12,150 nt of DNA from Phycisphaerales bacterium (GCA_003171235.1 PMYM01000157.1:1-12150); one strand, 5' to 3'; counted from the first letter of the stretch, positions 1 to 6,675 are shown. The notes: a model not told the origin generated them from the letters alone. Numbers and translations: made by a program.

Positions 1-131
1 AAGGCTGTGCCACCCGGAGAATTGCCTGTTACAGACTACTAGTTTACTTGTGCAACTGAGAGCATTTGCTGAAACCGGCGATGCGCGCGGTGAAGAAACT
101 GTCAGGCCCGAATGGGCCGGCCAGGATTTGG

Positions 132-177
132 CCGGGGGTGGAGCGGCCAAGCGAAGCGCAGGCCGCGGAACCCCCGG
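132..177. repeat. Two-tier stem-loop (repeat unit or structured RNA)
   Basis: CCGGGGGT at 132-139 pairs perfectly with ACCCCCGG at 170-177. Inside it GCGGCC at 143-148 pairs perfectly with GGCCGC at 161-166, leaving a 12-base loop. Two smaller hairpins (105-118 and 119-133) sit directly upstream, so 105-177 is almost continuously foldable. The pairing is plain in the sequence. Whether this is a dispersed repeat or an RNA is not decidable from one copy. There is no T-tract, so it is not a standard terminator on either strand. Confidence 0.55.
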
Positions 178-359
178 TTGCCGCACGCAACAAGTAAGAG
201 CGAGTGCCGTGGTTGCACCTGGGCGATTGACTCAACTCGCGATGTTGTGGCCAAGCCCCGCTTTCCCGGTCAATCGTTCCATCGGCAGGGAGGAACCTTT
301 CATTTTGAACATTACGGCACTGCCTCTGGTTTGGCTGTGCAGCTTTTTCCGGGAGCTAC

Positions 360-388
360 GCGGCGACAAAAAGAAAAGATGTCGCCGC
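360..388. repeat. Perfect 8 bp stem with A-rich loop
   Basis: GCGGCGAC at 360-367 and GTCGCCGC at 381-388 are perfect inverted copies around the 13-base purine-rich loop at 368-380. The loop resembles the A/G-rich loop of the hairpin at 6676-6705. No T-tract follows, so a terminator role is not supported. It is followed by GC-rich sequence (389-426) holding a further GGCCC/GGGCC hairpin at 413-426. Confidence 0.45.
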
Positions 389-641
389 TTCGCCCCCGGC
401 TAAATTCTTACCGGCCCGTCCGGGCCTGGTCGCTGCGACGCCTTGGTCGGTCTCTTCCCGTCGAGGTCCTCCCGTTTCGTGAGGACTCGATTATCATTTA
501 AGGAAGCATTCCTTTATTGGTTGATGCCGAAGGGGCGTCGCCGCAATCCCCTTGCGCGCCCATTGCCATTCTGCACGTTCGTTAAGGCATGCACGCCCGC
601 TAAAGCTCGACACGTCCAGGGCTTTTCAGTAGGCTGTTGAG

Positions 642-1637
642 ATGCACGCGGCGGCACGGAAATGGATATTCCACCTGGTTTCGCTGGGCCTGGCGGCCCT
701 GCTGTTCTGGCTGCTCTTTCGGGGTCGCGACTGGTCAGCCCTGGGGCGGACGCCGCCCAAGGAACTGGCCTGGCTGGGTGCGGCCGCCGGTCTGGCCGTC
801 GTGTACTGGGGTGTGCGAATCTTGCGCTGGCGGTGGATCGCCGGCCTGGAGGGCCAGACCATCTCGCTCGGCCTGGCCACACGCAGCATGTTGGCCGGCC
901 TGGCGGTCGGGCTGCTCACCCCCATGCGCGGCGGAGAGGTGGTGCGCCCCTTATTCCTGCCGCCGGGCTGCCGGGTAAAATTGGCCGGCTGGGTGGTGAT
1001 CGAGAGGGTCTTCGACCTCTCGGCCGTGCTGATCTTTTGCTTGTTGGGACTGCCCTACCTGTGGCGGCATGGCGTTCTCCAGCGGCTGGGGCTGCCCTGG
1101 GAGGTTCTGCTGGCGGGGGCGGGCATATTGCTGTGCTTGGCCCTGTTGGGTCCGGCGCTGGTCATGCTGCGTCCCCGGCGGCTATGGCGGGTGCTGGAGC
1201 GGCTCTTGCCGGCCAAGGCGGCGCAACTGGCCCAGATCGTAATCACTGGCCGGCAGTTGTGCGTCTTCTTGGCCAGTTCGCTGCTGGCGGAACTCTTGAG
1301 CATAGTGGCGGTGTATTTCTGCCTGTCCTCCTTCGGCGCGATCTCGCTGCCGCTAGTGCTGGCCCTGACGCCGGTGGTCATGCTCAACAACCTGCTGCCG
1401 ATCACGCCCGGCGGGCTGGGGGTGCGCGAGGGCCTGGCCGTGCTGATGTTCGCCCAGGTCTGGCAGGTGGCCGATCCGCGCGAGCGGGTGCTGGCGGCGT
1501 ACCTGGCTAACACGGCCCTGGTGCTGCTGGCCCCGGCGGCGGTGGGGGCGGTCATGGCTTGGCTGTCCGGCTTTCGCCTGCGGGGCAGGACTGCCTCGGC
1601 GACCGCCCCCGCGGCCGAGGCGGTTGACAACAAATGA
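642..1637 (+). CDS. Flippase-like integral membrane protein, UPF0104 / LPG_synthase_TM family
   Basis: A 331-residue polytopic inner-membrane protein with about eight hydrophobic segments (roughly residues 9-27, 41-61, 81-95, 115-141, 153-175, 205-230, 235-255 and 285-311). Two family hallmarks are visible. TPMRGGEVVRP at 93-103 corresponds to the usual P-x-R-x-GE-x-x-R-P loop, and NNLLPITPGGLGVREG at 249-264 corresponds to the P-G-G-L-G-x-R-E motif. This fold is shared with the membrane half of MprF and with AglD-type proteins; it is thought to move or modify lipids, and the substrate is usually unknown. No catalytic lysyltransferase domain is attached. The start is the first ATG, with only a weak AGG 8 bases upstream. 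The stop overlaps the next start as ATGA, so translation is coupled. The deacetylase and polyprenyl glycosyltransferase downstream suggest a glycolipid substrate (inference). Confidence 0.88.
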   Translation: MHAAARKWIFHLVSLGLAALLFWLLFRGRDWSALGRTPPKELAWLGAAAGLAVVYWGVRILRWRWIAGLEGQTISLGLATRSMLAGLAVGLLTPMRGGEVVRPLFLPPGCRVKLAGWVVIERVFDLSAVLIFCLLGLPYLWRHGVLQRLGLPWEVLLAGAGILLCLALLGPALVMLRPRRLWRVLERLLPAKAAQLAQIVITGRQLCVFLASSLLAELLSIVAVYFCLSSFGAISLPLVLALTPVVMLNNLLPITPGGLGVREGLAVLMFAQVWQVADPRERVLAAYLANTALVLLAPAAVGAVMAWLSGFRLRGRTASATAPAAEAVDNK

Positions 1638-2497
1638 CCCAGACACAAGGAAACCCGCGACTGATCGTCAACGCCGACGACCTTGGCTGGTCCGAGGGCG
1701 TGACCGAAGGCATTCTCCAGGCCCACCGGCAGGGGATTGTGACGTCTTCCACACTGGCGGCGAACATGCCGGCGGCGGCCGGGGCCATAACCCTTTCCCG
1801 AAACTTTCCCGAGTTGGGAGTGGGCCTGCACCTGAACGTCTGCCAGGGTCCGGCCCTGTCGTCGCGCGGGCGGGCGGAATTGGCTGGCGCCGACGGCCAG
1901 ATGAACCACAGCGGACTGGGCCTGATCAAGCTGGCCCTGCTCCGCCCGCGCCGGATGCTGCCGGCCATTCAGGAGGAGTTTGCCGCCCAGATCGAATTTG
2001 CGCTCTCGATGGGCCTCAAGCCGACCCACCTGGACAGCCACCGGCACGTCCACGCCTGGCCGCCGATATTTCGGCTCGTCATGGTCCTGGCCCAGCGATA
2101 TGATATCGCCTTCGTCCGCCGCCACCGCGAGGCCCTGCCGGCGGGCATGCCGCCGGCCCCCGCCGGCCAACGCCGTCTGAGCCGGGTGCTGAACTTCCTG
2201 GGCGGGCGGTGCCACCGATTGGCGCCGCGCCTCCAGCCGACGCTGGGCACGCTGGGCGTGGCCCACACCGGGGCCATCGACGCGGCGGCGCTGCTGGCCG
2301 TTATTGCGGCCCTGCCCGAAGGCCTCAGCGAACTGATGGTGCATCCGGGTCTGCCTGAAGGTCTGCAGGCCGGCCAGACGCGCCTGTTGGCCAGCAGAGA
2401 GGCTGAATTGCGGGCGCTGTGCGACGCCGACGTGCGGGCGGCCATTAGCCGCCACAGGGTGGTGCTGACGCATTATGGAAAACTTCGCAGAGAATAA
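1634..2497 (+). CDS. YdjC/ChbG-family carbohydrate deacetylase (NaxD/HpnK-like)
   Basis: A 287-residue soluble protein of the YdjC superfamily, metal-dependent hydrolases that remove N-acetyl groups from sugars. Known members act on chitooligosaccharides (ChbG), on polyprenyl-phosphate GalNAc (Francisella NaxD) and in hopanoid loci (HpnK). Visible motifs in order are IVNADDLGWSEGV at 11-23 with the metal-binding Asp pair D15/D16, GLHLN at 64-68 (H66), THLDSHRHVHAWP at 131-143 with the His cluster, HPG at 237-239, and the RE-x-EL segment at 255-259. Length is normal. No signal peptide is seen, so it should act on the cytoplasmic side. The gene is coupled at both ends: ATGA overlap with the membrane protein, and a 23 bp overlap with the glycosyltransferase. 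The context favours a lipid-linked amino sugar over free chitobiose. The family call is strong; the substrate is inferred. Confidence 0.9.
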   Translation: MTQTQGNPRLIVNADDLGWSEGVTEGILQAHRQGIVTSSTLAANMPAAAGAITLSRNFPELGVGLHLNVCQGPALSSRGRAELAGADGQMNHSGLGLIKLALLRPRRMLPAIQEEFAAQIEFALSMGLKPTHLDSHRHVHAWPPIFRLVMVLAQRYDIAFVRRHREALPAGMPPAPAGQRRLSRVLNFLGGRCHRLAPRLQPTLGTLGVAHTGAIDAAALLAVIAALPEGLSELMVHPGLPEGLQAGQTRLLASREAELRALCDADVRAAISRHRVVLTHYGKLRRE

Positions 2498-3560
2498 ACG
2501 TGTCGCGGGCGTCTCGCCCGCGCGCGGGCAGGATGCCCGCGACACGAACAACCCGATCCGCTATTCCATCGTGGTGCCCTTCTACAACGAGCAGGACATC
2601 GTGGAGAAGCTGTACGGCCGGATCGTGCGCGTCATGAAGCACGTGGGCGGGCGCTTCGAGTTGATCTTCATCAACGACGGCAGCCGCGACGGCACCGCCG
2701 GCGTGCTGGAGCGCATCGCCCGCTCCGACGGGCGGGTGGTGTTCATCGACCTGCGCCGCAACTTCGGCCAGACCACCGCCCTGCAGGCGGGTTTCGACCA
2801 CGCCCGGGGCGAGGTCGTCATCGCCATGGACGGCGACCTGCAGCACGACCCCTACGAGATCCCGCTGTTCATCAAGAAGATCGACGAGGGGTACGACGTG
2901 GCCAGCGGCTGGCGCGTCCGCCGCGGCGACAACCTGCTGCTGCGGCGCATCCCCAGCCGCATCGCCAACTGGCTGCTGGCCAAGGTCAGCGGCGTCCGGC
3001 TGCACGACTTCGGCACCACCTACAAGGCCTACCGGCGCGAGGTGCTGGAGGGCGTGCGGCTGTACGGCGATATGCACCGCTTCGTGCCGGCCATCATCGC
3101 CCGGCTGGGGGCCCGCATCTGCGAGGTGCCCATTAAGAACGTCCGCCGCCCCAGCGGCAAGAGCAACTACGGCATCGGGCGCACCTTCCGCGTGGCCATG
3201 GACCTGATCACCCTGCGCTTCGTGACGGCCTACCTGACTCGGCCTATGCACTGGTTCGGCAAGTGGGGGCTGGCCAGCCTGGTCGGCGGCGGGGGCATTC
3301 TGTCTTACGGCCTGTTCCGCAAGGTTTATTACCTTGTCCAAGGCAAGACATTCCATCTGTTCGATACTCACGGGCCACTGATGATGGTGGGCGTGCTGCT
3401 GGTCATGGCGGGGCTGCTGTTCATCTCCACCGGCCTGGTAGGCGAGATGCTCATGCGGATATACTTCGAGGCCTCGCGGCTGCGGACGTATGCCGTGCGG
3501 CGGATCATCCGCGGCGGCCAGCAGGCCGAGCCGACCCCCCAACGGGTCTCGCAGCGGTAA
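2475..3560 (+). CDS. Polyprenyl-phosphate glycosyltransferase, GT2 (DPM1/ArnC/GtrB-like)
   Basis: A 361-residue enzyme expected to transfer a sugar from a nucleotide donor to a polyprenyl phosphate on the cytoplasmic membrane face. The catalytic domain runs from about residue 30 to 240: YSIVVPFYNE at 30-39, INDGSRDGT at 66-74, LRRNFGQTTALQAGF at 93-107, the DXD-type AMDGDLQHDP at 117-126, and YGDMHRF at 197-203. Two membrane segments follow (about 257-285 and 300-325), as in ArnC/GtrB proteins, with a basic tail. Residues 9-24 are encoded by a two-hairpin palindromic repeat and match nothing expected in the family, whose members normally begin only a few residues before the VVP motif. No other in-frame ATG or GTG lies between 2475 and the catalytic core, so the extended start is the best choice. 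It overlaps the deacetylase by 23 bp and has no clear ribosome binding site, implying translational coupling. Confidence 0.9.
   Translation: MENFAENKRVAGVSPARGQDARDTNNPIRYSIVVPFYNEQDIVEKLYGRIVRVMKHVGGRFELIFINDGSRDGTAGVLERIARSDGRVVFIDLRRNFGQTTALQAGFDHARGEVVIAMDGDLQHDPYEIPLFIKKIDEGYDVASGWRVRRGDNLLLRRIPSRIANWLLAKVSGVRLHDFGTTYKAYRREVLEGVRLYGDMHRFVPAIIARLGARICEVPIKNVRRPSGKSNYGIGRTFRVAMDLITLRFVTAYLTRPMHWFGKWGLASLVGGGGILSYGLFRKVYYLVQGKTFHLFDTHGPLMMVGVLLVMAGLLFISTGLVGEMLMRIYFEASRLRTYAVRRIIRGGQQAEPTPQRVSQR
2499..2546. repeat. REPIN-like double palindrome inside a coding region
   Basis: The two 24-base halves, 2499-2522 and 2523-2546, are inverted copies identical at 21 of 24 positions. Each half also folds alone: CGCGGGC-gtctc-GCCCGCG at 2504-2522 and CGCGGGC-aggat-GCCCGCG at 2523-2541, flanked outside by CGTGT and ACACG. 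Two REP hairpins facing each other is the layout called a REPIN or BIME, known to be spread by REP-associated tyrosine transposases. It begins one base after the deacetylase stop codon and is translated as residues 9-24 of the glycosyltransferase. Its length of 48 bases, a multiple of three, keeps the frame. Confidence 0.7.
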
Positions 3561-3587
3561 GCTGCGGTCATTTCGGCAGACCAAGAC

Positions 3588-3774
3588 TTTACGCAGAGAC
3601 GCAGAGGGCGCAGAGGAAAGCAGAGAGAAGAATTGTTTTAGACTTCCGTTTCCTTGGACTATTCATTCCAACTGTGATCGGGCGTATTTAACATTCTTTC
3701 TTCTTCTTCTTCGCTTCCGACAATATTCCTCCTTCTCTGCGTTTTTCTCTGCGTTCTCTGCGCCTCTGCGTAAA
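3588..3774. repeat. MITE-like inverted repeat built from CGCAGAG units
   Basis: The left arm at about 3588-3630 carries repeated CGCAGAG/GCAGAG heptamers starting TTTACGCAGAG. The right arm at about 3733-3774 is its inverted counterpart and ends CTCTGCGTAAA. The outer 11 bases are perfect inverted copies, and most of the roughly 42-base arms match with a few substitutions and a small indel. The approximately 100-base centre is AT-richer than the flanking genes and contains no gene. Such CGCAGAG-type inverted repeats recur in many environmental bacterial genomes as non-autonomous elements (recollection, not searched). I see no clear target-site duplication. Confidence 0.65.
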
Positions 3775-3834
3775 TTCTGGCACTCCCAACCCTGTACTTG
3801 CGGAGGGAAATCGGGGATAATGGCCGCTTCACAA

Positions 3835-3867
3835 GGGCAAGGAAGCCCGCATCCTGCCCGGGTTTTT
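3835..3867 (+). terminator. Possible weak terminator upstream of gyrA
   Basis: GGGCA at 3835-3839 plus GGA at 3841-3843 can pair with TCC plus TGCCC at 3852-3859 (one bulged A). This is followed by GGG and five T at 3863-3867. An alternative fold pairs CCCG 3846-3849 with CGGG 3859-3862 directly before the T run. It could end transcription from the upstream operon before gyrA, or act as a leader structure if the gyrA promoter is further upstream. The short T run and competing folds keep confidence low. Confidence 0.3.
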
Positions 3868-3929
3868 CACACGATCGGGTTATGTGCCGGCCGGCTCTAC
3901 GCGTACGACTTTGAGCGGCCAGGACGGAT

Positions 3930-3934
3930 AAGGA
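3930..3934 (+). promoter_or_regulatory. Ribosome binding site supporting the GTG start of gyrA
   Basis: AAGGA sits 9 bases before the GTG at 3944. The competing ATG at 4049 (residue 36) has only GC-rich coding-like sequence before it. This favours the longer protein, although the family core begins near residue 38 and the shorter form cannot be excluded. Confidence 0.5.
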
Positions 3935-3943
3935 TCGAAATAA

Positions 3944-6565
3944 GTGGCTAGCGAAGAAGACCTGACAACCAAAGCCGACGCCAACGGCGGCGAGGCAAAC
4001 GGCGGCAGCGGCCAGCAGCAGGCGGCCCAGCCGGCCGAGGCCCCCGTCATGTTCAAATTCGAAAACGAGCGCATCCAGGAACTGCTCATCGAAGACGAGA
4101 TGCGCGACAGCTATCTCACCTACGCCATGAGCACCATCATGGACCGCGCCCTGCCCGACACCCGGGACGGCCTCAAGCCCAGCCAGCGGCGCGTCATGAT
4201 GGCCATGCACGACCTGCACCTGGGGCCCCGCAGCAAGCACCGCAAGTGCGCCAAGATCGCCGGCGACACCAGCGGCAACTACCACCCCCACGGCGAGGGC
4301 GTGGTGTATCCCACCCTGGTCCGCCTGGGCCAGGACTGGAACATGCGCTACACCCTGGTGGACCCGCAGGGCAACTTCGGGTCCATCGACGGCGACCCGC
4401 CGGCGGCCATGCGCTACACCGAGGCCCGCCTGACCGCCCCGGCCACGGACATGCTGGAGGACATCCAGTACGACACCGTGGACATGCAGCCCAACTACGA
4501 CGACACCCGCAGCGAGCCCACCGTGCTGCCCGCGAAACTTCCAAACCTGCTGGTCAACGGCGCCCAGGGCATCGCCGTGGGCATGGCCACCAGCCTGCCG
4601 CCCCACAACCTGGGCGAGATCTGCGACGCCCTGGTGCACCTGATCGACCACCCCGAGGCCAGCATCCCCGAGCTGATGAAGATCGTCAAGGGCCCCGACT
4701 TTCCCACCGGGGGGATGATCTGCGGTCGGCAGGGCATCTACCAGGGCTACACCACCGGGCGGGGCAGGCTGGTGGTCCGCGCCCGCATGCACACCGAGCA
4801 GGTGCGCGGGGGCAAGACCCTGATCGTCATTACCGAGATTCCCTACCAGGTGCTCAAGAGCACCATCGTCGAGCGCATCGCCGACCAGGTGAAGAACGGC
4901 CGCATCCCCGACGTCTACGACGTGCAGGACCATTCCGACCGCACCGGCATGCGCATCGTGGTGGAGCTGCGCAAGGGCGTCGAGCCCGAGGTGGTCATCG
5001 CCCAGTTGTACGAGTACACCCCGCTGCAGAGCACCTTCAGCATCATCAACATCGCCCTGGTCAACAGGGCCCCGCGCACCCTGGACCTGAGGCAACTGCT
5101 GGAGGCCTACCTGGAGCACCGCAAGGACGTCATCCGCCGGCGGACGCAGTTCCTGCTCCGCCGCGCCCGCCAGCGGGCCCACCTGCTGGAGGGCCTGATC
5201 CTGGCGGTGGCGGACATCGACGAGATCATCGCCATCATCAAGGCCAGCCCCGACCCGCCGGCCGCCCGCCAGCGGCTCATGGCCAAGAAGCTGCGCCTGA
5301 CCGAGGCCGCCACCATCCGCAAGCTGCTGCCCAAGGAGTTCGTCAAGCAGGCAACCAGCACCGACCAGCACCTCACCGGCGTGCAGGCCGACCACATCCT
5401 GGCCATGCAGCTCCAGCGGCTGACCGGCCTGGAAATCCAGAGAATGGCCCATGACTATACGGCCCTGGTGGAGGAGATCGCCGGCTACGAGGCCATCCTG
5501 GCCGACGAGCGGCTGCTGCTGGACGTGATCCGCGAGGACATCTACGAGATCCGCGAAAAGTACGCCGACGCCCGCCGCACCGACATCGTGGACGACGCCG
5601 GCGAGTTCAAGATCGAGGACCTCATCGCCGACGAGGACGTGGTGGTCACCATCAGCCACGACGGCTACATCAAGCGCCTGCCGCTGGGGAGCTACCGCAA
5701 GCAGGGGCGGGGCGGGGTGGGCATCATCGGCTCGGAGTCCAAGGAAGGCGACTTCATCGAGCACCTGTTCATCGCCGCCACCCACGATTACATGCTCTTT
5801 TTCTGCAACAACGGGCGGATGTACTGGCTGAAGGTGTATGACGTGCCCAGCATGGCCCGCCAGTCCAAGGGCCGGGCCATCGTCAACCTGCTGGAGATGC
5901 AGAAGGACGAGAAAATCTGCGCCGTGCTGGCGGTGCGCGAGTTCCACGACCGCTTCCTCATCACCGCCACGCGGCTGGGGCAGATCAAGAAGACCCCGCT
6001 GGACGCCTACTCCAACCCGCGGCGCGGCGGCATCGCCGCCACCGGGCTGGACAAGGGCGACATCGTCATCGGGGCCGACATCACCACCGGCGACAACCAG
6101 ATCATCCTGGCCACGCGCGAGGGCAAGGCCATCCGCTTCAAGGAGAAGGACGTGCGGGCGATGGGTCGCACGGCCGGCGGCGTGCGCGGCATCCACCTGC
6201 GGGCCAAGGACGAGGTGGTGGGCATGGCCGTGGTCAGCGCCCAGTCCACGCTGCTGACGGTCTGCCTGCACGGCTACGGCAAGCGCACCGCCTTCGACGA
6301 ATACCGCACCCAGACCCGCGGCGGCAGCGGCATCATCAACATTCGCACCACCGGGCGCAACGGGCCGGTGGTGGACATCAAGACCGTCGCCGAAAACGAC
6401 GAGGTCATGCTCATCACCGAGCACGGCATGATCGTCCGCATCGGCGTGAGCAACCTGCGGGCCATCGGCCGGGCGACCCAGGGCGTCCGCCTCATAGGCC
6501 TGAGGCCCGAGGACCGCGTGGTGGCCGTGGCCAAGGTCGTCAAGGAAGAAGAGGGGCAGCAGTAA
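3944..6565 (+). CDS. gyrA: DNA gyrase subunit A
   Basis: The 873-residue subunit A of the type IIA topoisomerase that introduces negative supercoils; it cuts and rejoins DNA and works with GyrB. The breakage-reunion domain spans about residues 40-545, with DEMRDSYLTYAM at 51-62, GNYHPHGEG at 111-119, GNFGSIDGD at 143-151 and catalytic Y158 in AMRYTEARL at 154-162. The C-terminal beta-pinwheel (about 555-865) shows six blade motifs: QGRGGVG 587-593, QSKGRAI 640-646, PRRGGIA 692-698, RTAGGVR 742-748, QTRGGSG 790-796 and RATQGVR 843-849. Six blades and a GyrA-box-like first motif favour GyrA over ParC. The first 39 residues are a Gly/Ala/Gln-rich extension beyond the family core. At the quinolone hot spots Gly119 and Pro123 replace the usual Ser83 and Asp87 (E. 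coli numbering). The start is a GTG. No gyrB is adjacent. Confidence 0.95.
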   Translation: MASEEDLTTKADANGGEANGGSGQQQAAQPAEAPVMFKFENERIQELLIEDEMRDSYLTYAMSTIMDRALPDTRDGLKPSQRRVMMAMHDLHLGPRSKHRKCAKIAGDTSGNYHPHGEGVVYPTLVRLGQDWNMRYTLVDPQGNFGSIDGDPPAAMRYTEARLTAPATDMLEDIQYDTVDMQPNYDDTRSEPTVLPAKLPNLLVNGAQGIAVGMATSLPPHNLGEICDALVHLIDHPEASIPELMKIVKGPDFPTGGMICGRQGIYQGYTTGRGRLVVRARMHTEQVRGGKTLIVITEIPYQVLKSTIVERIADQVKNGRIPDVYDVQDHSDRTGMRIVVELRKGVEPEVVIAQLYEYTPLQSTFSIINIALVNRAPRTLDLRQLLEAYLEHRKDVIRRRTQFLLRRARQRAHLLEGLILAVADIDEIIAIIKASPDPPAARQRLMAKKLRLTEAATIRKLLPKEFVKQATSTDQHLTGVQADHILAMQLQRLTGLEIQRMAHDYTALVEEIAGYEAILADERLLLDVIREDIYEIREKYADARRTDIVDDAGEFKIEDLIADEDVVVTISHDGYIKRLPLGSYRKQGRGGVGIIGSESKEGDFIEHLFIAATHDYMLFFCNNGRMYWLKVYDVPSMARQSKGRAIVNLLEMQKDEKICAVLAVREFHDRFLITATRLGQIKKTPLDAYSNPRRGGIAATGLDKGDIVIGADITTGDNQIILATREGKAIRFKEKDVRAMGRTAGGVRGIHLRAKDEVVGMAVVSAQSTLLTVCLHGYGKRTAFDEYRTQTRGGSGIINIRTTGRNGPVVDIKTVAENDEVMLITEHGMIVRIGVSNLRAIGRATQGVRLIGLRPEDRVVAVAKVVKEEEGQQ

Positions 6566-6576
6566 TTGCGATTTGA

Positions 6577-6612
6577 GTGGCATGGCCGTCCGCGTCTTTT
6601 GCGGCGGCCATG
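6577..6612 (+). repeat. GTGG-footed REP-like hairpin, copy 1
   Basis: GTGG at 6577-6580 is followed by CATGGCCG at 6581-6588, paired perfectly with CGGCCATG at 6605-6612. Inner CCGC/GCGG extends the stem after a one-base bulge. It lies 11 bases after the gyrA stop. A GTGG or GTAG foot next to an imperfect palindrome is the signature of REPs recognised by RAYT (Y1) transposases. No T-tract follows, so mRNA 3'-end stabilisation is more plausible than termination. Confidence 0.6.
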
Positions 6613-6675
6613 AAAGACTCTGGCCACCCTGGTGCATGCCCAAAAGGTAGAGCCTCTCGCTGCCGAAAGGCTAAA

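Larger units (their letters stand above)
1..641. other. Non-coding leader region rich in stem-loops
   Basis: I see no convincing gene in these 641 bases. Open frames exist on both strands, but their translations are rich in Arg, Pro and Gly, look like no family I know, and cross the stem-loops described here. Visible structures are GGCCC-gaat-GGGCC at 105-118, GGCCA-ggatt-TGGCC at 119-133, a two-tier stem at 132-177, an 8 bp stem at 360-388, GGCCC-gtcc-GGGCC at 413-426, AAGGAA-gca-TTCCTT at 500-514 and AAGGGG/CCCCTT at 530-553. The first 13 bases read GCTGTG then CCAC, which may be the cut end of a GTGGCA-footed REP on the minus strand. The region must also hold the promoter of the 642-3560 operon, but I could not pick a good -35/-10 pair. 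Confidence 0.6.
3561..3943. other. Intergenic region between the glycosyltransferase and gyrA
   Basis: This 383 bp gap holds the CGCAGAG inverted repeat (3588-3774), then about 170 bases leading to gyrA with a possible terminator at 3835-3867 and the gyrA ribosome binding site. The gyrA promoter should lie here. GATAAT at 3816-3821 resembles a -10 box, but the TTGCGG upstream is only 12 bases away, so I do not annotate a promoter. No small gene with family-like features is seen. Confidence 0.5.

Noticed and set aside
50..501. Long open frames on both strands before the first gene
   Set aside because: The translations are compositionally odd, overlap one another in different frames and cross strong stem-loops. 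No motif or family resemblance is visible, and no frame has a convincing ribosome binding site.
3816..3821. GATAAT as a -10 box for gyrA
   Set aside because: The only -35-like hexamer (TTGCGG) is 12 bases upstream, too close for a standard sigma-70 promoter.
6581..6612. gyrA terminator at the first hairpin
   Set aside because: The stem is strong but the T run lies inside the loop, not after the stem. The GTGG foot and the two sister copies fit a REP better.
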